Below are positions 33,028 to 44,726 of a DNA stretch of 64,000 nucleotides, one piece after another. A model generated the notes under the pieces. That model saw only the letters and a list, made by a program, of their open reading frames with translations, was not told where the DNA came from and searched no databases. A program made the position numbers and the translations under genes. This stretch comes from Theristus sp. LFF4_11. Lineage: Eukaryota; Nematoda; Chromadorea; Monhysterida; Xyalidae. Numbering within the stretch: the first letter of the stretch is position 1; each line of letters opens with the position of its first letter. The DNA lies in assembly GCA_030248135.1 (NCBI GenBank), contig JASANC010003237.1, forward strand, positions 62,001 to 126,000. Reading direction: 5' to 3'.

Positions 33028-36000
33028 TTATAAATCGTCGGGCGAGTGTGTGTGTTTTGGTGGCGGTGGCTGGTCAGTAGCCGACGACGCCTCTGTTTCA
33101 GTGTCCCCGTCCACCACAGCTTCCTCATCCTCCCCTGAACTCTCAGGCGGCTGCTCCAGATCGCCAGCCGCTTCTAAAGTCACCGTGGTCGCGTCGTCTT
33201 CCGTCTCTGTCGACTGATCCGTTTCCGTCTGTTGGTCATCGCTCTGTGCGGCCTCCTTCGCAGCCTCTGCAGTGTCTTCACCCTTTGCCGTGGTTGCATT
33301 TGCGTCCGCGGACGTCTCGTTCGCACCGGTGGTGTCGGTGGTGTTTTTCGGCTTCTTCGGCGGCGTGATTTTCGCTTTGTTCAACAGATACTTCACCTCG
33401 CGGTCAAGCGCCGAGATCTGCGCGCAATGAATGGCGAAGTCAGGCGTTCAAATAATTGTTTGGTTTGCGGTTGGTTCACCGCCATGTACCATCGAAACAA
33501 AGAAGACGTATTGTGGTGGGACGGTAAATCACAGGCTGGCTGCTTTTTTGAATTTGGCGCTCACTGACTGGCTCAACCAGTCGGATGCAGCCAATCAGCA
33601 TACCAGACTCAAATGCAGAATGCACAAATTGTCTGTGAATTACAGTTCTACTGTGGTAGTCGTCCAGGGTGAGTTTTACTCTGATCAATAGAACCGCACC
33701 TTTTCCGCCACGTCCGATATCGTGTATGCCGGTTTCTCGTGTCCCTTCAGCGCCAGCTGCTCTTCCTGTTTCTTCTCCCACCACTCCTGAAATCGTTGAA
33801 CATTCAACATCAACCCGTTCCACATCACCGTCATCAAACAACGAAATTTCATGTCGACCACACACACACACCGTTGAGCTGTTGATCAGCTTCTCAAGCG
33901 TGTCCATCTCCACCTTCGAGAATATCTGCAGGTCGTCGGTGAGATTCCTCATGCCAAACAGGAACGCGTTTGAATAGTTCAACATTTGCTGCATCGCCTC
34001 GATCGCGCGCGGGCGGTCCTGGGTGCATGAGAAAGAAACGTTGACAACAGTTGGCACAGCTTTGTGGGCTCAACAACAACGTCAAATAAACTGCGGTCCA
34101 GAACTGCATTCACGTTATTGGGAGCGGCTTGTTTAATGGGTCACCTCACTTTTAAACATTCCAAATGACCTGAACGTAAATTTCGAACGGAATTCAGCAA
34201 CGATACCTTTGCCTGATCGAACCGATAGAACAGATCCTTGGTCAACTTCTTCAAGTCTTTCAGGTGCTTTTTGAATTCCTGTAAAAAAATAAACCTAGCT
34301 CAAATTATGGAACTAAACGAGTAACCTCACAAAAAATGAGTTGATTTCTGGTTGATTTCTCCCAAAAAATTACCAAAACCAATTACCAAACCAGACCTCG
34401 GTTGTCGTGTCCACACCAGCCTCTTCATCCATCCAATTTGAAACTTCCGTCAACTTCGCATTGATTTCGTCACGCTCTTCTTCGGTGGACAGTGACTGAA
34501 GAACAACAGTGAGTTTTCAGCAACACCTATCACAATAATTGTTGAGGTTATAAATAGGGACAAACCTGAAACGTGTCCTGTTGCAATTTATCGCGCGTGT
34601 CAAACAAGAACGACTCCAGGGCGTTCTGCGCAGCCTCGCGCTCGTGTCGCGCCTTCTCCAGCTCGTCCCATTCCTTCAGCCTAGCGAAACAAAAACGAAA
34701 CGATGTGAAACGCAACAAAGACGCAAACAATGCAGCCCGTCGATTGGTTGCCGCCGGTTAAGCACTTTTATGACAGTGGATGCCAGTTCAAAAGTCAGAA
34801 TCAAGAAAACCGTAAGAAATATGGCCCATTTTTGCACAAAACAAACTTGTCGAGCGACTGTTGATATTCGTCTGCAGTCATGTTGGGCATGTCCATGAAG
34901 GACACCTCCAACCGCAACGGCACCTTCACCGTTTGCGGGCCCTTTCGTTTCTCCTTCTCTGCAGCGGTTTCATTTTTCGCAGCCTCATCAGAAGTGGCGT
35001 TTTCTGATTTCGTTTTCTTATCGGTTTCATTCTTTTTGTCCTTTTCAGTTTCACTCGTTTTTTCAGCGTCCGATTTCGACTCTGGCTCTTGTTTATCGGG
35101 CGTTGAGTCGTCGGGTTGATCGCCTTCTTTTGTTTCAGTTGTGTCTTTTTGTTTTTCTTCTTTGTTTGAATCGCTTGCTGTTTCTTGTTGTTCTTTCTGC
35201 TTGTCTTCCACTGTTGTATCCTTTTTGTCTGCTTCTTCGGAACCTTTGCCGCCACCAAAAAAGCCGCTGATCCTTTTGCCGATTGCTAAAATTGCAAATG
35301 ACATTGTTTTAGAAATTCAAAATTTTTACCAATCACAAACGAGATAACAGAATTTGTGGTTCTGTTTGGCTGAAAACGTACACACCACATAAACGACTAA
35401 ACGAATAGCAAATCGCAAAAAAAACAAAGTCACATGATTTCAATCGCGCGACATAAAAACTGAATTGAAGTGAAATGGTGCAAAGAACATTGTGCTATAT
35501 GGTGTTTTTTAAATTATAAAACTGCACGCCATGGAATGACTAGCATACCATCCGCAAATGAAGCACCAGTTTCTTGCCCTTCAATTATGAACCGTTTTGC
35601 GATGACAGACAAAATTGAAGTCTATGAATGAAATGAAGTAAAACTCACAAGTCAGCGTGGATTCGGCCTCTTTTTCCACCAGTTCGGGTGTCTTTTCGAA
35701 GATACTTTCACCCTGCAAGAAAAGAGCGAATCTTCGCGAGTGCACAATTAACACGACTCGTAAACGAAAAAATACAGGCAGAAAAAAGGTTGCACGTACC
35801 GAGTCAATAGACAGAATACCGGATGGGTCCATGTTGAAGTGAATTTTGACGCCCTTGTACTCACTGCCTTCATATTGATTCGTGGCGATCGCTGCCTCCA
35901 ACCCATGAATATCAACCCTGGTCACGTTCAACGCGCCGAACTCGCTGAAATCACCAAAAAAATGCAAAATGCTTCAGACAAGCACTTTACTAGCCAAGCC

Positions 36001-39000
36001 TGTTGGCACTTGCCTCTTTCAGTAAAAAACAGTTCTTGAACGAAAACCAAAAAGGGAGATGAGAAAAAAGGGACGGAACAGGTTGCAGAGCTGCTGTCAG
36101 CTTGCTACAGACTTAACTTGATATTCAAATGAGGGATGTGTGTTCCCCTGACACACCTCCTTGAAAATCAGGTCACGCATTGGTTGGTTGATAAAACCAA
36201 TTCCAGAACAACCAGAAACCGAGAACGGGTTGGTGTTCCATTCACCTGATCTGTTCGGTGCTGAGCTGCTTCAAGTGACCGTAGTTGACGAGGAACTCAA
36301 AGGCGCGGGTGTGCTTGCTGAACGTCATCACTTTCTTCACCGGATACGGACTGCCGAGCGAGTAGAGCGCGCGGTGCACCATGCGGCTCGCGTCCTCTGA
36401 CTGCTCGACGCCCTCGCGGTTGAAGTCAACCTGCACTCATCGTGCTGTGCAGAACGTGCAAGCTGCTGAACTATTGGCAATCAGCTGATTGGTTGGTGAT
36501 GCTTTCAGTGCAGCACAGACCCCGCATCCACAGCAACGCCTGCACAGCATGTATGCATCACGTGATCACCAACCAATCCGCTGAGTGCCTATAGTTTAGA
36601 GTTCGACTGCAGTCAGCTGATTCCGTTTGCATGACGTGCCGTGGCGTCAAGTGCCGGATATGCACGTTGTGCACGAATTGGCCTTCAGACAGACATGCCA
36701 GCAAACCTGAATCGGGAAGAACGTCGCCTCCTTGATCAGGAACTTTTTCACGCGGAATCCCTTGGTCAGGTGCGCAGCCTGATACACGGCGCCGAGCGCA
36801 GCCGCTTCGTCCGTGTTGATGAACTTGCCGAGTTCTTTGCTGACATTTGTTTTGTGACCATGTCATTGAAGTTTTTTGCACTTTTTTTAAATTTTTACAT
36901 TGCATCATACTTATTGACCAAGAAATGCGTAAGCATACCCGTTCATGGCGTCCTGAAGATTGCTCTGCACCTTTGGCGACCGCGTTGCACCACCCATCAG
37001 AACAACGGTGTCAATTTGGTCCTGTGCCAAAATTGTACTTTTGTTGAAAATACCAGAACTTTTTGAAACACCCAGAAAAAACCAAATGGAAATTTGAACA
37101 AACAACTAGCAACTCAAATCACATCTGAAATCAAAAAAAAACCACAGTGCTAAACCGCACACACCGCCGACAGTTCCGCCATTCTCAGTGCGTCTGCGAC
37201 GGGCGCCGTGGTGCGACCGAAGAACGCCGCGCACAGCGACTCCAATTCGTCGCGGGTCACACGGGCTCGAAAGTCGAAATCCTCGTGCACGTTTTCAATC
37301 TGAAACTGTTGTGTTTTAACATGACCTGAACTGAATCGCAATTCCGAAAAAAAGAAACGAATCAGCAAGCCGCATACAAAACTTCCAATCAGCTGCCCGC
37401 AAACGTGCGCGCATATTTGCTTGCTAATATCAGGCCAGGTTCACTCACTCAACAACTTGCTTTCTATTCGGTCTCCGAATTGCGGTTCTGCTTCTGCATC
37501 TGTATTGCTGTTGTTACAGTTTTATCGGAGTGTCCTGCATTTCCCAAAACCAACGGACTGACTGAACATTTCCCACGCAAGACTCACCTGCGCAAACGTC
37601 TCTGGGTTCGACGACAGCACTTGCTTGACGCGCTCGGCCTCCTTGAGCAGTTTCGCCATCGAGCGCGGCGTCTCCTCGATCGGTTTCTTTGGTTTCGGCA
37701 GTTTTTCTTTCAGCACGCCAAGCAAATGGTCGCGCACGCACAGCGACAGCTGCAGACCACCGAGTGTACGGTCGTAGCTGAAAGCGACAGCTTGTGCCGT
37801 TGATCGACGGAGATTTATTCAAACGTGTCGAATCGAAATGATGGCGTTCGTTTCAAAAAAACCGCCCGATTGTCGTGCGAGGAGGGCAGTTTGAGTCAGT
37901 GCTTCATGGATTATTGAACACACTGATAGTCCGAATTGCTGTGCACGACACAGACATGACATACATGACGTCATTACGGTCTGACACGTTCGAATAAATA
38001 GACCATACTCGATGCATGTTTGCCATGGTGAATTGCGAAAGGGACCATGTTGCCTCTGTAGAACTATAACTCCATAAATTTCAACATCTATCATGTTGCT
38101 TGCTTATCTAGCTGCACCATGTGCCAGTGCAACCGATCGTAATTTAGCCATATTCAGCTAGATGATGCACACGCATACACAAAACACCGTGTGTTTTCAA
38201 CCTCACAAGTTCTCATTTGTGAGGCATAAAATGAAACCAGAACTGCACTCACCCAATTCCGAGTACGGTCATTTGCGGGTTTTTATCGTTGGTCACTCTG
38301 TCCTTGACCAGTTGGTACTGCAGCACAGTGGCGGTGGTCTTCGCAGCGCCCATGTCGTACAGCAGCACCCGCGTCACGGTCTCATTGAACTGCTTCCGCC
38401 GGAACATGCCGTAGTTCACACCGGCCGCTGTGTTGTCGTTCAGCAACTGCAAACGACACACAAATCAATCACATCACTAATATGACTCTGGGATTTGCAC
38501 GTTTTCATTCGTGATGAAACGTGTTTATGGTTTACAGCACTGCACGTCGCTGCACTTCACATTGACAGCACCAATGTAGCGAAAAAGACAGCAATCCTTT
38601 ACAGCAGGAGCTCATTGACTGACGTACAGTCAAACCCTTTCACACAGTCCTTCAACGCGCTTCAACATGAATTCATTTCATTTCATTTTATTTCGCGAAC
38701 CGCAGAAACTCCGATAAAACTGCAAGAACAGCGCATCAAACGGAGACCTTCAAAGAATGACTTTTCTTCATAGAAATCAGTTTTTATTTTTTGTTTTAAA
38801 GAAAAAAACCTGAATACCTCTGAATCAAAGAAATCGCAGAACACTGATTGGTTACATGCTGCTCCTGAGACCAACATCTCAACGAACACTATGCAGCCAA
38901 TTAACAGCAAGAAAAAACGCACAAACCTGCAACAAATTGACGCCAGCGATTTGAGCGGCGTTCGTGACGGCACGTCGTTCCGCCTGGTTGAAGAACGGCG

Positions 39001-40944
39001 GCACCGTGATGATGCAGTCCGTGATCGTCTGACCGGCGAACTTTTCGGCCATGCGCCGCGCCTCTCGTATGACCATCGCCAACAGCGTCTCCACCGAGTA
39101 GAAAGTACCGCTGAATGTCGTTGAGAAATTTTAGTTGATAGAATAGTTTTCTTACTTCAAGAGTTACAACAGACACGCTGATTTGGTAAGCGGACCCCCA
39201 CTGCAAAAGCGTTTGGGCGGTGTTTCTGTATTGTACATTTACTCGAACGTGTAACACCAAATTAACGTCATTTTTATTTAAAACACCCGTTTGTCATTCA
39301 GTTTTGGTACATCCCCCCATCTACGTATTTTTCTACGTGGAGGGATCAGCCAAACTGCCAGCCAAGCAGTTTCAGAGCGCATGATGTCATTTCGATGCGA
39401 CACGTTTGAACCTGTCCGTTTGAAACGTCACTGAGCCACGATTGTCGTCAGGCAGCAGCGTGTAAAACGGAAACCGATGATGATACAGGTGCACCATTGG
39501 ATTGTCGAACTTTTTGCCGACCAAATCCAAGAAGTGAACGTACGCGTTCTTTGGTTGTTTTATTGACTGAAATGAACGATGTGCAAAAATGTGAACAGCA
39601 GAGAAGTCTGGGTCTTTTCGGTTTTTATTTGAGAAACTTGCTTAACTGTTGCATGATACACAATTGGAATAGAATCAAATTCGATTGAAAACTGAAGTTA
39701 ACAAAAAAAGTGCGCATGTTTTCCAGAACTGACCACAACTGACGCTTGGTCGGAAAACAACCGCTCGTTATTTTTCAGCGCCACCATGGTCACAGTTTTA
39801 CGATGCGATTCGCGGTTCAACACGATTTCCATTGGTACACCCGGCTGCAAAAAATTATGTTGTGCGTTTGTTAAAAAAAACATTTCTCCGAAAACGTGCA
39901 AAAACACACTGCGTCAGCGTAACAAACCTTGACGAGCCCGATTTTCGTGAATTGACTTCCAAGATCGATTGACATTGCCGCCAACTGTGCTGCTGAAACA
40001 AGAGAGTTTTTGGGCAAACGGTGTAACAATCATGAAAAGGGAACATCTGTTTTTCAAGTTTATTAGCACTTCAGCAGCACTTCTTGTCTTCAGCTCTGTA
40101 GTCCTAAAAGGCTTTATTAGAGAAATAGCTGTTGACACATCATACAAGCTGTGGCGACACACACAAACACGAGACGCGCACGCTCATAGTCAAATGGATA
40201 CAGGAGCGCGCGCAGAATGTGCATGGTTCGATTCCCGGCCGTGAATTTTTTTCATATTTTTCAAATCCAATGTCAGCACACTCAGGGCATAGTTGTTCTA
40301 GGGGGGGGGGCCTTTCGAATTTTTCTCTTTTTTCTCTCGAACTCGAAAATTTCGAATCTATCTCTATCAAACAGGTTTTTTCGGCTCAGCTATTATCTAT
40401 CTGAAAAATTTTCTCAGCCAGCTATCTATCTGAAAATTTTTGTCTTCGAAGACATAAAATGAGTCATTTTTTAACCAAAATTGACCATTTTTGCTCGTAA
40501 TTCTTGAAAATTTCGTTAATTTTAGGTAAAATACGCGTTTATACTTGATTTTTAGTGTATTTTTAGCATTATTTTGCTGTTTTTATAGCTTTTTAGCGTT
40601 TTAGCTGTCTATCTATCAAATTTCAAAATTTTGACCGCCCCCCCCCAAAGTCACATGGCCCCCCCCGCGCCCCCCCCCCCAAAATTTTCCAGCTATCTAT
40701 CTGTCTGGAAAATTTGCTCCAGCTATCTATATCGGCCCCCCCAACCCCTCGGCTCTGGAACAACTATGACTCAGGGAACATTTCAACTGCAGACGCGAGA
40801 TCTGCCCGGCCATGAAATGATTCTTCAACAGTCACAACAGTGCCGAAAACAATGTTTTTCTTTCCTTCCAGACTCACTCGTTGAACTGACAGCCAAAATA
40901 GAAATTGCCAAAAGCGATGCAGTCCATCTTTGCATCCGCGTCAT
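33028..40944 (-). CDS. HYOU1: Hypoxia up-regulated protein 1 / GRP170 ER chaperone (20 exons)
   Basis: Large Hsp70-family chaperone and nucleotide exchange factor of the ER lumen, 1019 aa (human 999). Exons in transcript order: 40878-40944, 39928-39992, 39734-39844, 39412-39566, 38927-39110, 38253-38446, 37588-37777, 37165-37299, 36939-37021, 36707-36839, 36246-36430, 35800-35944, 35649-35712, 34847-35285, 34566-34680, 34397-34495, 34207-34278, 33872-34018, 33700-33786, 33028-33417; all phases close. A signal peptide (MTRMQRWTASLLAISILAV) precedes the ATPase domain: SIDLGSQFTKIGLVK, ITVPPFFNQAERRAV, LLYDMGAAKTTATVL, VVLMGGATRSPKV. The acidic Lys/Glu-rich insert (exon 34847-35285) and the extended helical C-terminal region (EWDELEKARHE, KVEMDTLEKLINS, LDREVKYLLNKAK) are typical of GRP170. 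The C-terminus is SPDDL rather than a canonical KDEL/HDEL/NDEL. Confidence 0.96.
36471..36594. mobile_element. 124-bp fold-back element in HYOU1 intron 10
   Basis: The left arm CTATTGGCAATCAGCTGATT plus GGTTGGTGAT is matched by the right arm read in reverse complement with three changes over 30 bases. It lies entirely inside the intron 36431-36706. Related arms occur at 44844-44992 and 19919-20001. Confidence 0.7.
37814..37999. mobile_element. Fold-back element with TGACGTCA in HYOU1 intron 6
   Basis: The ends TATTCAAACGTGTCG and CGAATAAATA with the preceding TGACACGTT are complementary. TGACGTCA is at 37966-37973; the left arm has a diverged GAAATGATGGCG at the equivalent place. It belongs to the same family as 39238-39411, 54684-54870, 57815-58035 and 14310-14460. 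Confidence 0.65.
39238..39411. mobile_element. Fold-back element abutting the HYOU1 exon 4 splice donor
   Basis: The left arm CTCGAACGTGTAACACC with AACGTCAT is mirrored by the right arm ATGATGTCATTTCG ending CGACACGTTTGAAC at 39411. The HYOU1 exon ends at 39412, so the minus-strand donor GTTCAAACGTG is the terminal sequence of the element itself. Confidence 0.6.
40179..40243 (+). repeat. tRNA-like (SINE-like) sequence in HYOU1 intron 1
   Basis: It contains an A-box match TAGTCAAATGG (40187-40197) and a perfect B-box GGTTCGATTCC (40225-40235). The outer seven bases pair at six positions and a GCGCG/TGTGC anticodon-like stem is possible, but position 33 of the anticodon loop is not T and the T-stem is weak. 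It is read as a tRNA-derived repeat rather than a functional tRNA. Confidence 0.45.
40288..40768. mobile_element. hAT-type non-autonomous element in HYOU1 intron 1
   Basis: The terminal inverted repeats CATAGTTGTTC and GAACAACTATG flank a 481-bp non-coding interior with G-runs near the left end and C-runs near the right. The element is flanked by the 8-bp direct repeat ACTCAGGG (40280-40287 and 40769-40776). An 8-bp target duplication and CA-starting termini are the hallmark of the hAT superfamily. Confidence 0.8.
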
Positions 40945-42547
40945 GATCTGATGATGGAGACTTGAATACGCGCAGAGGCAGGCAGACGTCGAGTTGATCG
41001 ATCGAGTGATGATTTGGAATGGGCTGTTTGGGGGGTTGATTGGTTGATTGATTATTGATTCTTATTGACGCAGCAACTCCGAAATAGGGTTGTTAAACAA
41101 AAATGAAAATTTTTTTTTTTAAAAAAAAAGTGATTAAAAAAAAAACAAAAATGCCGATTTTTTTTTTTTAAAAAAAAAATTCGAAAAATTTTTCTCTAAT
41201 ATGCTCTGAAAACCTCAATTTTGGCACAATTTTTCGAAAGTTCAACAAAAATTTTCTTTGATTATACCTCGTAAAACCTTTAGCAGTCGATTTTGGGCCG
41301 TTTTACCGACTGATTTTGAAAGGATTTCGACAACATCTGCGATGAAGTTTTTGAGCGTCCCAAAGCTTAGCCTACCATTTCCGATGCAGATAAGGTGACT
41401 GATTAGCATGAAACTCGCAGAGCGTCCGATTGTGCTCGCTGCACCGTTTGCAAGCGCTACGTTGTCTGGTTGCTGCTTCGTGTCGTGTCGTCGCGACACC
41501 ATCAGAAGAATTGATCGAATTTCAAGACGGTATGTTTGTCTTCACTTTAGCATTAGCTTAGCTGGGGACAATTAGTGACGTTTTGGAGGTCAAAACACAA
41601 GAAGAGGCATGGTGACGGTTTGGAAAAGGGGTAATTGAGGTCACCAAAACAAAATCTGCAAAGTTCCGCCATACGGGTGTCATTCGGGAGGCGCTTGCAT
41701 ATCATATGTGGTTCTTCGGACTCCCTGATTGATTTAGCACAACTTTGATTTTTGAAATTTTTTTTTTTAAAAAAAAAATTTTTTTTTTAAAAAAAAACAA
41801 AAATGACGATTTTTGTTTTTTTTAACAACCCTACTCCGAAACTTGAACGTTGAACCACTCGTTCAGCTGAAGTGAATCTTGCTTCCAATATATGTATAAA
41901 GTTTATCAAGTGATCAGGAGTAGGAGGCAGGCAAGCCAAAAAATAATGAGATGAGCTATGAGATTAAAAATATGGACGAGAGAGAGAGGAGACGAACGAA
42001 AACACAGACGGTTCCTTTGTGCACTTCTAGCTTCGTGCTGTGCTGCGCTGACGTGTGCACTTGGCTACCTGATACTTCAAGGCGAACTATCACTGTCATT
42101 CGTTTAAACATGTTGGCCAACCTTTCAGAATGGCTGCAATCAGGGGCCTCGCCCTCGCCCTCGCGTTGTAAAAGACATCCGTTAACGACGAGTGCTTTTT
42201 TTCAAACGTGAGACAATGAGACATCTCCTTTTTTTCTTTTTTTCCTTTTTTCCAGAAAACGAAAGAGACGTTTCTTACAAACGTATTTATATGACGCAAA
42301 ATCGGAGTACCTGTCACAATTCGTTTTTTACTACTTTTACAACAAGAAATAATAAAACATATTCTCCATACTGGTCGATTCGTGTTCCTTTAACTGCTTC
42401 TACTTTTCATCATCATCATCAACTAGCCTGTACGCCCACCATACATATCTCGTTTGACCATCACTAAATTCCATCATCACTCGATCAATCCAATTACACA
42501 AGAACTGCGAGCGACGAAAACAGAGAACAAAACAACCAAACCATAAA
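40945..42547. other. Divergent promoter region between HYOU1 and the polyQ gene
   Basis: This holds the 5' flanks of two divergently transcribed genes and most of it is the hAT-type element at 41085-41833. I looked for an ER stress element (CCAAT-N9-CCACG) near the HYOU1 start and did not find one. A purine-rich GAGAGAGAG stretch lies near 41980. Confidence 0.5.
41085..41833. mobile_element. hAT-type non-autonomous element, 749 bp
   Basis: The ends TAGGGTTGTTAA and TTAACAACCCTA are perfect 12-bp inverted repeats. Next inside, poly-T/poly-A blocks are mirrored at both ends. It is flanked by the perfect 8-bp direct repeat CTCCGAAA (41077-41084 and 41834-41841). The interior open frame on the minus strand (41242-41502) has no domain I recognise and could be a relic. 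Confidence 0.85.
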
Positions 42548-43497
42548 ATGTGCTTTCGTTGCAAAAGAAAGAAGAAACTGAGGACGTTGGCCGTCGAAGA
42601 TACGCAAGGTCAACTGACCAATCTGTCCGCAGAAGGTATTTTTATGCTTTTTGGCTGTTGTTTTTGCATGTTGCATCATTTTTATTTTTTTTCCCTCGAA
42701 TCACATTTCAGGCGTCACGGTGATGTCGCCACGGACACAACTGCTGATGGAGGGCGAAGCGGATGATATGACACAAGAGTCGCCACCAGAAGGCACCATT
42801 ATGCAAACCGCAATACGTCAGTTGTCATCCAGGTCACCCGTCAAAACGTCACCTCCTGATATAACTCAAACACCCCCAATGGTACGTTTCGTTTGTGGCT
42901 GTCAAATGGTGAACATCGTTTTTTTGTGCCATATACACAAGATAGGTACAACAGAACTCGGTCAGTGCACGGTTTCGCGATTATCATGCTTTGCGAGATA
43001 GCGATTCGGGCTTTTAAAGAGAGAACCCATTCAGGTTCAACTATCATCCATTTTTAGGTTCTGCGACTCAATGCGTGTGCAGATGCAAAAAGGAAACTAG
43101 TTTTAATCTTTATTTGGCAATTCAAATTCGCCAAAGTGACTCGGCTTTATTAAGGGGTCGGATTATTTTGCCAATTTTGAATTTCCGCGTCATGCATAAA
43201 ACTGTTTATATCTATGCGCGCATTGAGTCTCAGGACAAAAAAAGGTAAAAATAGTTTGAACTGATCTTGAAAGTGAAATAACCAAAGACCAAAAAAAGTC
43301 AAATTTTGGATTCAAACACTGCGTTTTTAGCCAACATAACAATTATTAATTACACAGTTCATTTATTTATTCTCAAACACACTGCATCACAGTTCATTGA
43401 CATTCACTTGTTCATTCACTTCTTTGCTGGCAGGGTGGAACGCAACATAAATTGAGTAATGAAACAATTGAAGAAAAGAAACAACAACTACTACAAG

Positions 43498-43561
<64 letters not shown>

Positions 43562-44408
43562 GCCACGACCTGGTTTTGTGCTACCATCCGGTCCTGGTGT
43601 TTCTGTGGACATTTTTCCGATTGAGCCGCTGCATCCACGGACACCCCACGTAACAATACAAGCGCAACTACCAAGAGACTCACCGAAAGCGCTACCACGA
43701 CCACCACCAACTCCCGAAACATCACCAACCAAGAGCTCAGAAAAATCTGCTCCAAATGTTCAAATGATGAAACAGTTGGTCCAACCTGTGGTTTCTTTTA
43801 AGTGATTCAAATTCGGTGTTCACATTATATTCGTGAAAAACTGTGCAATTTATTCAGAGAGAAAAAATCACAATCGCCCGTGTTGATCGGCCCGGCGAAG
43901 TTTTTCTTCCCGCCAAAAGAAGACTCGTGAGTTTGCAAAAACTGATTGCTCCAATTACTTTGTCCACTCAATTTATTTGTGACGCCGCAAGAACTGTCCC
44001 TTTGCAACTGTGATTTGCAAAATGAATGCCGCCGACATTTTTTGCTTTCAGGCCGAAGAGCGATTTGTTGCCTGATTATTCTCGATCCGACTCAGACTCA
44101 AGCGAGGAATCCGGCGATACAGAATCAGAGAAACGAAAGAAACGCAAAACCAAAAAGACTCGACGTCGTTCAAAGAGATCGAAGGTCAGACGAACTCGTC
44201 ACCATCGCCATCGCGATCATGGCCATCGACGACGACATAAAGTAAAATTAGCAGGCTTTTTTAGCAGAACACAGACACTTTTTTAACTCAGTTTGTTTTT
44301 GTTTTGTTTTTGTAAATTTGAACAACCTGTTTTTCTTCATTCATCAAAAGGCTTCACACATTGCAGCGCCGCAAACCATCGGAAGCGCATAAGAAACGAA
44401 GGCGGTAA
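42548..44408 (+). CDS. Unrecognised polyQ protein with acidic-serine and Arg/Lys tail
   Basis: Predicted 308 aa. Exons: 42548-42635, 42712-42881, 43434-43801, 43858-43926, 44052-44241, 44367-44408; all phases close. It starts MCFRCKRKKK; then a Ser/Thr/Pro-rich stretch; then QQLLQE followed by about 22 glutamines encoded by pure CAA; then a Pro-rich segment; then SDSDSSEESGD, an acidic serine cluster; then a long Lys/Arg/His-rich tail ending KKRRR. The tail resembles nuclear localisation and RNA-binding basic tracts. No family is assigned. The donor at 43801 (AA|GTGATT) is non-ideal but is the only one that keeps frame with the following exon. Intron 2 carries a small inverted-repeat element (43057-43236). 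The gene converges with the SLC22 gene, whose stop lies 319 bp downstream. Confidence 0.68.
43057..43236. mobile_element. Small inverted-repeat element in intron 2 of the polyQ gene
   Basis: It starts GGTTCTGCGACTCAATGCG and ends CGCATTGAGTCTCAGGAC, imperfect reverse complements of each other. It shares ends and interior with the copy at 30296-30515 in cysteine dioxygenase intron 1. Confidence 0.6.
43498..43562 (+). repeat. (CAA)n tract of about 22 units encoding polyglutamine
   Basis: Uninterrupted CAA repeats within exon 43434-43801, ending CAACAGCCA. They are in frame with the rest of the exon, giving about 22 consecutive Gln. As in the TIF1-like gene, CAA rather than CAG is used. Confidence 0.9.
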
Positions 44409-44726
44409 CATAACAGCTTTTCAATAATGCATGACGAAGATGTGATTCAATTAACGCGGCTGGGCTAAAAAATTGTGATTCGAATCCCCATGTCTATTTT
44501 CTGACGACCCCAGACATGTTTATTTTACGTGCCGAATCAAAATAGTAGTTGCCTTTCAATGGATCAACATCATAATCATATTAAATCACTAATTTTATGA
44601 AAAAGCAGTGTAACGTTGAAATACATACAAATTACAATATCATATCGCCAGAAAATACTAAACAATGCTGCAACAAATATATTCTCAAACCAAACACATG
44701 CACAACAAGTGTTGATTTGTTGATTC

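Noticed and set aside
40945..41084. ER stress response element upstream of HYOU1
   Set aside because: A CCAAT (ATTGG) motif is present but no CCACG at the required nine-base spacing.
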